Shown here: positions 42,556-50,068 of the stretch, piece after piece | How positions within the stretch are numbered: the first letter of the stretch is position 1 | How the letters are laid out: each line of letters opens with the position of its first letter | IMG/VR virus record: IMGVR_UViG_3300035670_000097 | Span: 1-64,000 of that record | From: a virus | Length of the DNA: 64,000 nucleotides | Strand: one strand, 5' to 3' | The notes under the pieces: generated by a model | The model's input: the letters and a program-made list of their open reading frames with translations, nothing else | Databases searched by the model: none | What the model was told of the DNA's origin: nothing | Program-made: the position numbers and the translations under genes

Positions 42556-42750
42556 CTATTCTCTTGTAATCTTCTGGCTAAGTATTTTAATAGATCCTTG
42601 TATACGATCAAATCTATTAATCCTCATGCTCTTAAAAGAAGCTCCAACTACTCTAAGACCATAACGCTCGGCTCTCACTAGCTTTTCTGCGGCCATCCTC
42701 GTTGGAGCTTCTACTTCTATCTCTGCTTTTAAGATATACTTATATTTCAT
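42556..42750 (-). CDS. Small hypothetical protein
   Basis: 64 residues from the ATG at 42750 with GGAG ten bases before it. Alternating strands and a helix (YILKAEIEVEAPTRMAAEKLV) suggest a ferredoxin-like alpha-beta fold. Unknown. Confidence 0.55.
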   Translation of the reverse strand: MKYKYILKAEIEVEAPTRMAAEKLVRAERYGLRVVGASFKSMRINRFDRIQGSIKILSQKITRE

Positions 42751-42766
42751 CTCAGAGACTCCAGTT

Positions 42767-43240
42767 TTAATCCCAAAGATGTGAGTAATACTTTCCAAAA
42801 AGTCTAAAGCCATTTTGTATGCGATCACAATAGTCGTAATATTCTTTTGGGAGAGTAAACTCTCGTGTTTTAACTCGAAAAGATTCTTCGTCCTCTGCTT
42901 CTACCTCGGGAAAGAACTGATCTTCCCAGCTTTCGTCAATTTTATTATCAAACGCAAAGATCATCTCATCCAGTATCCAGTCCCACCGATCAAAATGAAA
43001 TTCATCGATTTCCCATACATCTTCTTTGGGGGAAGCCGAAGTAGATCGTAGGTGCTCTGGTACATCTTCGTCATCGGTATTCGGAGCACCGTGCTTAGTT
43101 GTCTTTAGCTGTTTCAGCATAGGAGAAATTATCAGCGCAAGAGTATGCTCCATATTGTAGGTATCCCACTTATCTATGCGAATCTCTATACTTCTTTCCT
43201 CGTCGTAACTGTCGGGGTAAGGACCAATATTTACATACAT
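42767..43240 (-). CDS. Conserved T4-like marine phage protein
   Basis: 157 residues. YVNIGPY, IRIDKWDTYNMEHTLALIISPMLKQLK, DDEDVPEHLRS and DRWDWILDEMIFAFD are blocks I recognise from an uncharacterised family spread among marine myoviruses. Asp, Glu and Trp are abundant. A leader with a hairpin precedes it. Confidence 0.7.
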   Translation of the reverse strand: MYVNIGPYPDSYDEERSIEIRIDKWDTYNMEHTLALIISPMLKQLKTTKHGAPNTDDEDVPEHLRSTSASPKEDVWEIDEFHFDRWDWILDEMIFAFDNKIDESWEDQFFPEVEAEDEESFRVKTREFTLPKEYYDYCDRIQNGFRLFGKYYSHLWD

Positions 43241-43257
43241 AAGTAGCTCCTAGAGTT

Positions 43258-43294
43258 AGGCTTCGCTACCCGGCGGCGAATAGCGAAGCCTTTT
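43258..43294 (+). terminator. Stem-loop in the leader of the 42767 gene
   Basis: AGGCTTCGCTA and its complement form an 11-bp stem with TTTT on the plus strand side. On the minus strand it lies in the 5' leader of the 42767 gene and has no T run, so there it may be a leader structure rather than a terminator. Confidence 0.55.
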
Positions 43295-43327
43295 GAATTG
43301 TTCAATGACTCTCTAACTTTCGGATAT

Positions 43328-43356
43328 ATAATACCGAAAACGAGCTATCAAGTCAA
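43328..43356 (-). promoter_or_regulatory. Sigma70-type promoter
   Basis: Minus strand TTGACT, 17 bases, TATTAT. Fires into the 42767 gene through the leader hairpin. Confidence 0.8.
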
Positions 43357-43366
43357 GAACTAAATT

Positions 43367-43714
43367 TTAGAAGTACCGACGAATTTCTGTCTCGACCCGA
43401 GAGCCAATTTCACCTTCGAAGCTGTCAAGCTGAAAGGTTTCTACTTCTCCTCGAATCTCCCAGTTATCCGCGAACGGAATCGAATAGCCAGCCTCCAGAG
43501 CAAGCCCATACTCACCGTCATAAAATGCCGGACCTACTTCGGCATACAGGTACTTTCCCTGAGCGCCAAGGCTTACAGTATTAATCGAGCTATTGTCTAC
43601 ATAGTGTTCGTCAACAAAACCGACCTCGTTTCGATACTCGCCATAGAAACGAACCTCTGCCAAAGCAGAGCTTGCAACTGCCAGCAGTCCAGCTGCGATA
43701 AGATATTTAGTCAT
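43367..43714 (-). CDS. Exported beta-barrel-like protein
   Basis: 115 residues. MTKYLIAAGLLAVASSALA is a clear Sec signal. The ~96-residue mature part has alternating strands (VRFYGEYRNEVGFV, KYLYAEVGPAFY, YGLALEAGYSIPF, WEIRGEVETFQL) ending in an aromatic residue (RRYF), which is the outer-membrane barrel pattern, though small. It could change the host surface, for example to block superinfection (inference). Confidence 0.55.
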   Translation of the reverse strand: MTKYLIAAGLLAVASSALAEVRFYGEYRNEVGFVDEHYVDNSSINTVSLGAQGKYLYAEVGPAFYDGEYGLALEAGYSIPFADNWEIRGEVETFQLDSFEGEIGSRVETEIRRYF

Positions 43715-43723
43715 ACATTCTCC

Positions 43724-44242
43724 TTAAAATTTTGTTAGCATTGAAAGAGCTTCTTCAGTGACTTCTTCTGTTCGGCGGCTCCAGCCCTTTCCAAAAACTG
43801 GAAAAGTAGAAAGTCGACGATAGTAGTCAAGTCGAAGCGTTTTAAATTCCATAATCGCCACTACAGGATTATGAATGTTTAATGCTGCACTAATGGTACG
43901 GGGCCCAAGCACGCCATCCTCTTTAGCTTTTACAATTTTTTGTAAAAATCGAACAGCGCGCGAAGGCCCCGCGTTGACACCAAAATCAAATACTATTAAA
44001 TCAATACCTACAGGTAATTGATCGCAGGACATGCGGTCCCAGTATTGCTTTCGGTAGATAGGCTCAACATCTTTTATCGTCAAAGCTTTAATGTCTTCGA
44101 CCGATACGGTTCGTTTCACCCATCGTTCATAGGTGGCTTTTGTAATGCCAAGATTTGTAGCACCTCCTGGATCTTGGGGATGGTTTACAAAGCCACCTTC
44201 GTGTTTTAGAACAATTTTTAGACAGTGATCAAACGTTTTCAT
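43724..44242 (-). CDS. GH108 N-acetylmuramidase
   Basis: 172 residues from the ATG at 44242. LKHEGGFVNHPQDPGGATNLGIT is the GH108 signature with catalytic Glu15, and the C-terminal half (DFGVNAGPSRAVRFLQ, DGVLGPRTISAAL) is the peptidoglycan-binding domain. No signal peptide. Probably the active endolysin, given the defective-looking lysozyme at 39198. Confidence 0.92.
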   Translation of the reverse strand: MKTFDHCLKIVLKHEGGFVNHPQDPGGATNLGITKATYERWVKRTVSVEDIKALTIKDVEPIYRKQYWDRMSCDQLPVGIDLIVFDFGVNAGPSRAVRFLQKIVKAKEDGVLGPRTISAALNIHNPVVAIMEFKTLRLDYYRRLSTFPVFGKGWSRRTEEVTEEALSMLTKF

Positions 44243-44402
44243 TCGTGAAAGCTGCATCAGCCTTTTCAGGCTTCTTGGCAGCATTTGCCAGTGCATGATT
44301 TAATACTTTTAAGGCCTCGCTAGGCTTATCATTCCACAAAGCTTGAATTGCTTCTAGCATTGCCTCCATATTTTCATCGCACTTACAATTTTTGCACGCC
44401 AT
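44229..44402 (-). CDS. Small CxxCxC protein
   Basis: 57 residues from the ATG at 44402 with GGAG further upstream. Starts MACKNCKCDENMEAMLEAIQALW, then a helical Lys-rich end. The clustered Cys may bind zinc. Overlaps both neighbours. Confidence 0.55.
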   Translation of the reverse strand: MACKNCKCDENMEAMLEAIQALWNDKPSEALKVLNHALANAAKKPEKADAAFTNENV

Positions 44403-44628
44403 CGCTGTGTTTCTCCACCTCCACAAGAATGTTCTCACACAATCTTCGGAGCTCGTCCAATAGAACGTAGTATTTTTGTACATCAATTAATTTTTCAATT
44501 AATTCATTCGGTAGTCGACTTTTCAGCCGTTCAGCCTCTAGTTCATTTCGTAGCTGCTCGACTTCGCTGGGTAAACCTCGCTTTGGATGAGCTATTTCTA
44601 AAGCAAATCCACACTTGGTACAATGCAT
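44383..44628 (-). CDS. Small CxxC coiled-coil protein
   Basis: 81 residues. MHCTKCGFALE has one CxxC pair, followed by a long helix with heptad pattern (VEQLRNELEAERLKSRL). May dimerise. Unknown role. Confidence 0.55.
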   Translation of the reverse strand: MHCTKCGFALEIAHPKRGLPSEVEQLRNELEAERLKSRLPNELIEKLIDVQKYYVLLDELRRLCENILVEVEKHSDGVQKL

Positions 44629-44631
44629 AAT

Positions 44632-44868
44632 TTAAACAAACTCTTTTAAACGTCTTACAAGAGCGTCTCTGCCCGCCTTTACTCCCGATGCTCTTTCAGA
44701 AAGATCAAGAGCATTTCGTTGAGAGTCGATAGTAGCTATCGCTTCTCTCCACAATAAAACAGCAAATTCCTCAATATCTGAAGTAGTTATACCGCTTGCA
44801 ACGCTAGGAATATCTGAGCTTGTTACAAGCCCCGCTTCGGCTGCCAGTTCAAATATACGATTTGTCAT
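44632..44868 (-). CDS. Hypothetical protein
   Basis: 78 residues, helical, Ala/Ser-rich (IEEFAVLLWREAIATIDSQRNA). Ends three bases before the 44383 gene. No motif recognised. Confidence 0.6.
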   Translation of the reverse strand: MTNRIFELAAEAGLVTSSDIPSVASGITTSDIEEFAVLLWREAIATIDSQRNALDLSERASGVKAGRDALVRRLKEFV

Positions 44869-44870
44869 GA

Positions 44871-45704
44871 TTAATTAGGCGGAGCGTTTACTGCTGACAG
44901 TGCGCTGAGATTTCCTTGGAATCCGTATGTTCCCACATGAGTGAGAGAAATCCAAGGGCAAGCCCAAACTTTTAATCCAATATCAATAATCTTTCGCGAA
45001 AAGTAATAATCTTCGGAAAGATAACGTCGGCTAACCGGATCAATTGCACAGTCAAAGTATGCTACAATATCTCTCTCGCCGTTAAAGTCTGTCGAGTATT
45101 TGTGATCTGGCGAGTACGAATTTTCTGGGTAGGCAGCTTTAAACTGATCAAACACATGCCGTTGAATAAGCATAAATCCAGTAGCGCCTTCTAAAATTTG
45201 TACCGGCTCAGTAAGTTTAAAGCTTTCTGTGCCAGGAATCAAATTAAAAGCAAATCCTCCTCCAAACTGAGCAAGTTCATCAGGATTTTTAAGTTCAATG
45301 TTGTCTTGAACCGCCTTTTGAATACGATCCCAGTGAATTTGTTTTTTCGGATACAGCCCACAAAGCACATCATATTCAGACTTTTTATCGGCCAAAGCCA
45401 GCATTCCTAGAATATCCATAGGATTAAAAGAAATGTCAGAGTCGATAAACATCATGTGCGAACAGTCGCTACGCAAAAATCCATCTACTAGATAGTTTCG
45501 TGCTCGCTGAATCAGCGATTCATTATAGTGAAAACTAGCATCCCATTGAAGATCGTATTGGCGACAAACGGTAGAAAACTGAAGCATAGAGTGAACGTAT
45601 GGTCCAGTGCACATACCGCCGTACATAGGTGTAGCAATGAAGAGTTTTCGTTTTCGAAGCTCTTCAATATCAATCGTTATTTTTCTATCCTCTACCTTGG
45701 CCAC
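44871..45704 (-). CDS. GT-A glycosyltransferase (GTG start)
   Basis: 277 residues. LFIATPMYGGMCTGPYVHSML, NESLIQRARNYLVDGFL and MMFIDSDISF (DSD metal site) define a family of phage and viral GT-A transferases. A C-terminal SEDYYFSRKIIDIGLKVWACP contains acidic residues before the last strand. It is separate from the main glycan module at 13516-19950. Acceptor unknown. Confidence 0.8.
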   Translation of the reverse strand: MAKVEDRKITIDIEELRKRKLFIATPMYGGMCTGPYVHSMLQFSTVCRQYDLQWDASFHYNESLIQRARNYLVDGFLRSDCSHMMFIDSDISFNPMDILGMLALADKKSEYDVLCGLYPKKQIHWDRIQKAVQDNIELKNPDELAQFGGGFAFNLIPGTESFKLTEPVQILEGATGFMLIQRHVFDQFKAAYPENSYSPDHKYSTDFNGERDIVAYFDCAIDPVSRRYLSEDYYFSRKIIDIGLKVWACPWISLTHVGTYGFQGNLSALSAVNAPPN

Positions 45705-45843
45705 GATATTTTTTGTAACTCCTTTTTTGATGTTTAGACATTGTGCTTCGCTTCATCATACTAGGATTACCGCTCGATGAAGTACGCTTCGGCTTGTGCT
45801 TAATCTTTTGTTGTTGTTTCGAAGCCGTTGATCCTTTAGCCAT
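45685..45843 (-). CDS. Small basic protein
   Basis: 52 residues with about 16 Lys/Arg (QQQKIKHKPKRTSSSGNPSM, KRSYKKYRGQGRG). Overlaps the genes on either side by 8 and 20 bases. Possibly nucleic-acid binding. Confidence 0.5.
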   Translation of the reverse strand: MAKGSTASKQQQKIKHKPKRTSSSGNPSMMKRSTMSKHQKRSYKKYRGQGRG

Positions 45844-46030
45844 TTTTTGCCTTTTCTATTGCTTCTAAAAAGTAAATGAACGTGCCATCCGGCTGTTCTT
45901 CTACACGATAGCGAGTTGCCCAGTCGCGCGCTTCCGCTTCTGACGAAAAAAGATCAGAAAGAATGCCGCCACTAGGCAACTGCCAAGACCACGTATTTTC
46001 TAATAATCCTTTATTCTTCACCAACTTCAC
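45836..46030 (-). CDS. Hypothetical protein
   Basis: 64 residues (WSWQLPSGGILSDLFSSEAEARDWA), alpha-beta pattern. No function known. Overlaps its neighbour by 20 bases. Confidence 0.55.
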   Translation of the reverse strand: MKLVKNKGLLENTWSWQLPSGGILSDLFSSEAEARDWATRYRVEEQPDGTFIYFLEAIEKAKNG

Positions 46031-46304
46031 GAGGGTCGTCTCCTGCTAGAAGCGAGAGATAAAAAATTGCTTTTCGAATATCTGCTTCCATATTGTCCTT
46101 AAAAGGAGCGCGCATAAGGTACGCAAGAGCTGAGCAATAGTAATGCGGCTCTATAGACGAAGACATTACATACGACTCTGCATCAATTTTATCGCACAAC
46201 GCTTCCAAAATACTAAGAACATCGGTATCAAAAGTTTCTTCAGAGTTTACGCTCTTTACATTACAAAGCTGATAATGCTGAGGGTGATTAATAAAATCTT
46301 CCAT
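46011..46304 (-). CDS. DUF3310-like protein
   Basis: 97 residues. INHPQHYQ at the N-terminus and YYCSALAYLMRAPFKDNMEADIRKAIFYL are the DUF3310 pattern of phage nucleotide-metabolism neighbours. It follows a MazG-like gene with a one-base overlap. Confidence 0.75.
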   Translation of the reverse strand: MEDFINHPQHYQLCNVKSVNSEETFDTDVLSILEALCDKIDAESYVMSSSIEPHYYCSALAYLMRAPFKDNMEADIRKAIFYLSLLAGDDPREVGEE

Positions 46305-46699
46305 TAGATATCTCCTTTTGCGCGATTTTCAGAATTTTCTACTTGAAATCCGTTTGGATAACGAGCGCTCAACTTATGAATATTTTCATTAATAACCGAT
46401 TGCGGATCGAACTCGAGTGCTCGACAGGCCGAAATCCAATAAAAGAAAATATCTCCAAGTTCGCGCTTCATGTGATAGATATTATCACCTGTCATGGGCT
46501 TGCCTTGAAAGAAGATTTTCTTCACAACTTCTTGAAACTCTCCAGTCTCGCTTCCCAGCCCAATGGCAGAAGTGAGAAGCAGCGGAGCATTGACAGTATC
46601 ATTATGCAACTCTCGAAGGCGATCTGCAAAGGACGTTAGATAAGTACTTTGATCGCTAGTAATACTCGCAATAAACTTTGAATACTGATTAAGATTCAT
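46304..46699 (-). CDS. mazG: MazG-like NTP pyrophosphohydrolase
   Basis: 131 residues. GSETGEFQEVVKKIFF ... MKRELGDIFFYW gives the ExxE...ExxD metal site of the MazG superfamily. It would hydrolyse (d)NTPs or ppGpp-like nucleotides. Coupled to thyX upstream and to the DUF3310 gene. Confidence 0.85.
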   Translation of the reverse strand: MNLNQYSKFIASITSDQSTYLTSFADRLRELHNDTVNAPLLLTSAIGLGSETGEFQEVVKKIFFQGKPMTGDNIYHMKRELGDIFFYWISACRALEFDPQSVINENIHKLSARYPNGFQVENSENRAKGDI

Positions 46700-47345
46700 C
46701 TTTTTTTCCGTTCAATAGTTCGAAAAGAATTTGTCCACAAGCCTGAGCAATTTTTTGATGCTCTTTTTGAGTTCCATTTGCGGAGCGCAGTTCTACATAA
46801 TGTAGCCAAGATCGCACTGTACCCGCCATATAAAGACGCGAAGGCGTCATACCTTCTGGAAGAACAGCTCTCGCTTGCTCTTTTGCTATTCCATTTTCCA
46901 GAGCACTATTATACACATCTTGAGCGTGCAATGCAAGTTCTTTTTGTAGCGTTGCCCAAAGTTCGTTCAAATTTTCATTTGTAGATTCAATGGAGTTTTG
47001 TCGATTTTTTGTATCTTGAAGCCTGGTTTCTCGAATTTCCCACTCCGTTGGGACGATTGAGTATCTTTGGCTAAACTCCTGAAAGGAAAAGCTACGATGC
47101 CGAAGTATTTGACGAGCAATGTCTCGAGTTGTATTAATTTCCATACAAACCCAAGCCATTTCAAATGGACTCCAGTGTCCATGTTTTTGCAAATAATTTA
47201 ACAGCTTAGGAGCTGTTTCTGTATTTATTTGATTTTCTGGGTTTGATACTCGAGCAACATACGCAATCAAATCAGATAAAGTTTGCAGACCAAGAGATTG
47301 TAAGTCTTCGCTAGGAGTGGAGTAAGAAATTAATTTTACATTCAT
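46689..47345 (-). CDS. thyX: Flavin-dependent thymidylate synthase
   Basis: 218 residues. The ThyX signature RHRSFSFQEFSQRY is intact; PEGMTPSRLYMAGTVRSWLHYVELR supplies the dUMP-binding Arg and the C-terminal core. It makes dTMP from dUMP with FAD and methylene-folate, supporting DNA synthesis with NrdAB. Confidence 0.95.
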   Translation of the reverse strand: MNVKLISYSTPSEDLQSLGLQTLSDLIAYVARVSNPENQINTETAPKLLNYLQKHGHWSPFEMAWVCMEINTTRDIARQILRHRSFSFQEFSQRYSIVPTEWEIRETRLQDTKNRQNSIESTNENLNELWATLQKELALHAQDVYNSALENGIAKEQARAVLPEGMTPSRLYMAGTVRSWLHYVELRSANGTQKEHQKIAQACGQILFELLNGKKDES

Positions 47346-47518
47346 TCTAAAAGCTCTAGCTGTGTTCTCAGCGCCCAGCCATTTTTAGGCCAAGTATTAT
47401 TGTCAATATACCTAAAACAAAAGGAGTCTAACTTAGGTATATATTTTGTAAGCTCAACTACCGCATAGGGTCCACCAAAAAAGCGAACTCGAACTATGTG
47501 TCCTACTTTTAATTTCAT
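47342..47518 (-). CDS. Small SH3-like protein, paralogue 1
   Basis: 58 residues. MKLKVGHIVRVRFFGGPYAVVELTKYIPK and KNGWALRTQLELLE parallel the 47515 protein. ATGA overlaps on both sides. A small SH3-like barrel is likely. Confidence 0.6.
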   Translation of the reverse strand: MKLKVGHIVRVRFFGGPYAVVELTKYIPKLDSFCFRYIDNNTWPKNGWALRTQLELLE

Positions 47519-47709
47519 AAAGGTTCGAAGTGAGTTGTAGGAGCCCAGCCTTTTTTAATTATACTTCCTGGGCTCATAATTTTAAAGTAAAAGCCATCTA
47601 CTTCTACTTCTTCACTTTGAGGAAGATATTTAGTAAGCTGAACTTCTACATAAACGTTCTCTAAAAGACGAATTTTTGCTCGATCTCCGACTTTAAAAGG
47701 GATTGTCAT
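47515..47709 (-). CDS. Small SH3-like protein, paralogue 2
   Basis: 64 residues. FKVGDRAKIRLLENVYVEVQLTKYLPQ and KKGWAPTTHFEPL match the downstream protein in pattern, so they are a tandem duplication. Function unknown. Confidence 0.6.
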   Translation of the reverse strand: MTIPFKVGDRAKIRLLENVYVEVQLTKYLPQSEEVEVDGFYFKIMSPGSIIKKGWAPTTHFEPL

Positions 47710-47902
47710 ATACTATTTTAGCAGTCAGCATACTAGTATCAGTCTTGAGAATAAGCCAATCCTCTTTGTCTATTGTAAAAGTTACCCAGAGAAGATCGGG
47801 GTCTTTCTTAAAGAGCGATGCCTGTTCGTACACTTCGATCGGAGTCACGCTTTTCAGTTCGCTCCTCTTCCCGTAGCAGATGTTCGTGATACTTTTTGAC
47901 AT
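47693..47902 (-). CDS. Hypothetical protein
   Basis: 69 residues from the ATG at 47902, preceded by GAGGAAC. Strand-rich C-terminal half (LLWVTFTIDKEDWLILKTDT). It shares 95 bases with the gene at 47808 in another frame, an unusually large overlap here. Confidence 0.55.
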   Translation of the reverse strand: MSKSITNICYGKRSELKSVTPIEVYEQASLFKKDPDLLWVTFTIDKEDWLILKTDTSMLTAKIVYDNPF

Positions 47903-48017
47903 AAGTTCCTCGTTCTTCTGAGTTCCAGATAAGAGTTCCATATTTCCAGGCTTTTTCTGCTTGTCGACTACACGTTCCGACTTTTCGTCTTTCTAAAATT
48001 TCATACTGAATACTCAT
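47808..48017 (-). CDS. Hypothetical protein, overlapping the next gene
   Basis: 69 residues from the ATG at 48017 with GGAGAG five bases upstream. Basic N-terminal half (YEILERRKVGTCSRQAEKAW), then Glu/Arg-rich helix (EHLLREEERTEKRDSDRS). The last 30 codons lie within the 47693 gene. Confidence 0.5.
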   Translation of the reverse strand: MSIQYEILERRKVGTCSRQAEKAWKYGTLIWNSEERGTYVKKYHEHLLREEERTEKRDSDRSVRTGIAL

Positions 48018-48103
48018 AGTCTCTCCGTAACAAACCAAACAAGTAGGCTAAGCCAAGCGACCCCGCCGACAATGAAAATAAGAGCTGCAAATCGGTCTTT
48101 CAT
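48014..48103 (-). CDS. Membrane micropeptide
   Basis: 29 residues, one membrane helix (FAALIFIVGGVAWLSLLVWFV). ATGA overlaps with genes on both sides make it a convincing coupled gene despite its size. Confidence 0.6.
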   Translation of the reverse strand: MKDRFAALIFIVGGVAWLSLLVWFVTERL

Positions 48104-48465
48104 AGCACTCTCATTCTGATAATTACACGACTGGGGCGATTGTCATTAATAGTGAGAGAAACTTCATTACTGCGACGAGACTCTTTCAGTTCTGCACTTG
48201 TCGCCGTCAATGTAAAGTAATGAGTGCCAGGAGCAAGATTATTTAATGCAATCGAGCGAGTAGTAGGAGAAATTGTAGTCTTTCGTGTGTACTGACCGGA
48301 AGTAGTTCCTCGATACAATGTATATTTTACAATGTCTCGAGATGGAGTTAAAGTTCGTCCGTCTTCATACTTTGTAGGAGCAACAAATCTTAATACTGTA
48401 GTTGTGTCTGCATAAGCAGCTCCGCCAATAAAAGTCAATAACAAAAGTAGTTTTTTCATAGCCAT
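48100..48465 (-). CDS. Exported fibronectin-III-like protein
   Basis: 121 residues. MKKLLLLLTFIGGAAYA is a Sec signal. The mature part has a single Fn3-like domain (YTLYRGTTSGQYTRKTTISP; ALNNLAPGTHYFTLTATSAEL; SNEVSLTI). Such domains bind glycans or stick to surfaces. Possibly displayed in the periplasm. Confidence 0.65.
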   Translation of the reverse strand: MAMKKLLLLLTFIGGAAYADTTTVLRFVAPTKYEDGRTLTPSRDIVKYTLYRGTTSGQYTRKTTISPTTRSIALNNLAPGTHYFTLTATSAELKESRRSNEVSLTINDNRPSRVIIRMRVL

Positions 48466-48644
48466 TCCGCGAATACGATCTCTCGAGCGGCGGCCGCAGC
48501 CGCTTCTCTACTGTGGGATTTATGTTTATAAAGCCGGTTCAAAAGAGAACCGGCTGTTTCAACTAGTGCAACTTCATCTACTTGAGCTTTTTTCAGATCT
48601 TGCAATACACTGCAAATGAGTTCTTGTTTTTCAAGGCTGTTCAT
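48456..48644 (-). CDS. Small helical protein
   Basis: 62 residues with a run of alanines (SREAAAAAAREIVFAEW). No function known. Confidence 0.5.
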   Translation of the reverse strand: MNSLEKQELICSVLQDLKKAQVDEVALVETAGSLLNRLYKHKSHSREAAAAAAREIVFAEWL

Positions 48645-48668
48645 TCTTTAGCCCTTCGATTTCGTGGC

Positions 48669-48800
48669 CTACCACTCGTCACTCCCGAAGTATCCGTAAT
48701 CTTCGTCAGTTCCCCAACCTGCGGAGGTCATAGCAGAGTCATGATCTCCATCCATGCTGTCGTCGTAGTACTCTTCTTCTTCAAGCTCTTCTGGTTCCAT
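48669..48800 (-). CDS. Very acidic small protein
   Basis: 43 residues, about 19 Asp/Glu and no Lys or Arg (EPEELEEEEYYDDSMDGD). It begins directly after the 48801 stop. May be a DNA mimic or inhibitor, which is only a composition-based guess. Confidence 0.5.
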   Translation of the reverse strand: MEPEELEEEEYYDDSMDGDHDSAMTSAGWGTDEDYGYFGSDEW

Positions 48801-49058
48801 TTAACGCCTCATTTTAGCTAGGTCTTTTGCTTGTTCGTTCGAAGTTACTGGAATTGCATTTGACTTGTGCATAGTGCCGATTCCGATAACATATGTACCA
48901 GTGTACTCCATTCGTGGCTTAAGACTCGTACTTGCAGTCTTAGGAGCTACGCTTGGATAGACCTTGCGATCTTCGTAAAAGGGATTGACTCGTCTCGTAG
49001 TTTTAGCGCGAAGGCGCTCGGCTCGAGAATAAATTGCATACTCATCAATACTTTTCAT
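48801..49058 (-). CDS. Hypothetical basic protein
   Basis: 85 residues, Arg-rich N-terminus (AIYSRAERLRAKTTRRVNP), then strands (YTGTYVIGIGTMHKSNAIPV). First gene after the Gly/Tyr-rich array. Confidence 0.55.
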   Translation of the reverse strand: MKSIDEYAIYSRAERLRAKTTRRVNPFYEDRKVYPSVAPKTASTSLKPRMEYTGTYVIGIGTMHKSNAIPVTSNEQAKDLAKMRR

Positions 49059-49104
49059 TTTTTACTCTTTTCACTTACAAACTATAGTATAGAATATCCG
49101 AGCG

Positions 49105-49165
49105 AAAAAGTAAAGTCAAAAAAATTGATTGCCAAGAGCGCCCTTCAAATCAAACCAACGAATGG
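49105..49165 (-). pseudogene. Duplicated 3' fragment of the 50413 gene and its flank
   Basis: About 68 bases (49103-49170) match 50401-50468 at all but one or two positions. In the second copy they encode the C-terminus (RWFDLKGAPGNQFF) and downstream flank of the 50413 gene. Here no start or body remains, so it is a gene remnant. Confidence 0.7.
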
Positions 49166-49303
49166 TTATTTTAGTTTCCTGATGATTGGTTCTGCTTTAA
49201 TAAAGGGAACGAACGGCCACACAAACAGTAAAGCTGCAACTACTGTTACTATTATCAGAGGCCATGCAATGGTTAGAATAACTCTGTTTAGAACTTCTTT
49301 CAT
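49166..49303 (-). CDS. Small membrane protein
   Basis: 45 residues, one long membrane helix (AWPLIIVTVVAALLFVWPFV). ATGA overlap with the Gly/Tyr-rich gene upstream. Confidence 0.55.
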   Translation of the reverse strand: MKEVLNRVILTIAWPLIIVTVVAALLFVWPFVPFIKAEPIIRKLK

Positions 49304-49560
49304 TTCCTTCTGCCTCTTCCAGACTCGACGTTCCCGTAGCCGTAGCCGCTGCTATAGCCGTCGCCATAGCCGCAGCCACCGCCGTAGCTGTAGCCGTAGC
49401 CGTAGCCATCCCCGTTGCCGTTGCCGTAGCCATTACCGTCGCCATAGCTATAGCTATAGCCATTGCCGTCGCCGTAGCCGTAGCCGTAGCCATCGCCATC
49501 TCCGTAGCCATCGCCGTTGCCGTAGCCGTCACTGTAGCCAATCGGATAAAAGCTATTCAT
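49300..49560 (-). CDS. Gly/Tyr-rich low-complexity protein 1
   Basis: 86 residues, over half Gly and Tyr in GYGDG-type repeats. It keeps the frame MNSFYPIGYSDGYG at the start and NVESGRGRRK at the end, shared with the two paralogues upstream. Gly/Tyr-rich chains self-associate or make elastic, adhesive fibres in other systems. Function in a phage is unknown. Confidence 0.7.
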   Translation of the reverse strand: MNSFYPIGYSDGYGNGDGYGDGDGYGYGYGDGNGYSYSYGDGNGYGNGNGDGYGYGYSYGGGCGYGDGYSSGYGYGNVESGRGRRK

Positions 49561-49817
49561 TCCCGCCTACTTCTCCTAGACTCGACGGTCCCGTAGCCGT
49601 AGCCGTCGCTGTCGCCGTAGCTGTCGCCGTTGCCGTAGCCGTCGCCGCAGCCCTCGCCGTAGCCCTCGCCGTAGCCGTAGCCCTGGCCGTAGCCGCATCC
49701 CCAGCCGCATCCCCAGCCGCCGCCGTCGCCGTTGGCGTAGCCGTCGCCGTTGCCGTAGCCGTAGCCCTCGCCGTAGCCGTAGCCCTCGTCGTAGCCAACC
49801 GGGTAAAAGATATTCAT
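49557..49817 (-). CDS. Gly/Tyr-rich low-complexity protein 2
   Basis: 86 residues, MNIFYPVGYDEGYGYG ... TVESRRSRRE. Contains GWGCGWGCG, so Trp and Cys are added to the repeat. ATGA overlaps with copies 1 and 3. Confidence 0.7.
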   Translation of the reverse strand: MNIFYPVGYDEGYGYGEGYGYGNGDGYANGDGGGWGCGWGCGYGQGYGYGEGYGEGCGDGYGNGDSYGDSDGYGYGTVESRRSRRE

Positions 49818-50068
49818 TTTCTTCTCTGCCTCCCAGACTCAACGGACCCGTAGCCGGAGCCGGAGCCGCGTCCGTAGCCGTAGCCGTTGCCGTAGCCGTA
49901 GCCGCGTCCGTAGCCAGCATCGTCGGCGTAGCCGTCGTCGCCGCCGTAGCCGTTGGCGTAGCCGTCGCCGTTGCCGTAGCCGTAGGCGTTGCCGTAGCCG
50001 TTGCTGTAGCCCTTGCCAACCGGACGAAAAACGACGGCTTGATCCCCCGCCGTCACTTGAGCCCCCAT
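49814..50068 (-). CDS. Gly/Tyr-rich low-complexity protein 3
   Basis: 84 residues. The N-terminus differs (MGAQVTAGDQAVVFRPVGK) but the GYGNG repeats and the SVESGRQRRK end match. Overlaps the 50053 gene by 16 bases. First of the three in transcription order. Confidence 0.68.
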   Translation of the reverse strand: MGAQVTAGDQAVVFRPVGKGYSNGYGNAYGYGNGDGYANGYGGDDGYADDAGYGRGYGYGNGYGYGRGSGSGYGSVESGRQRRK

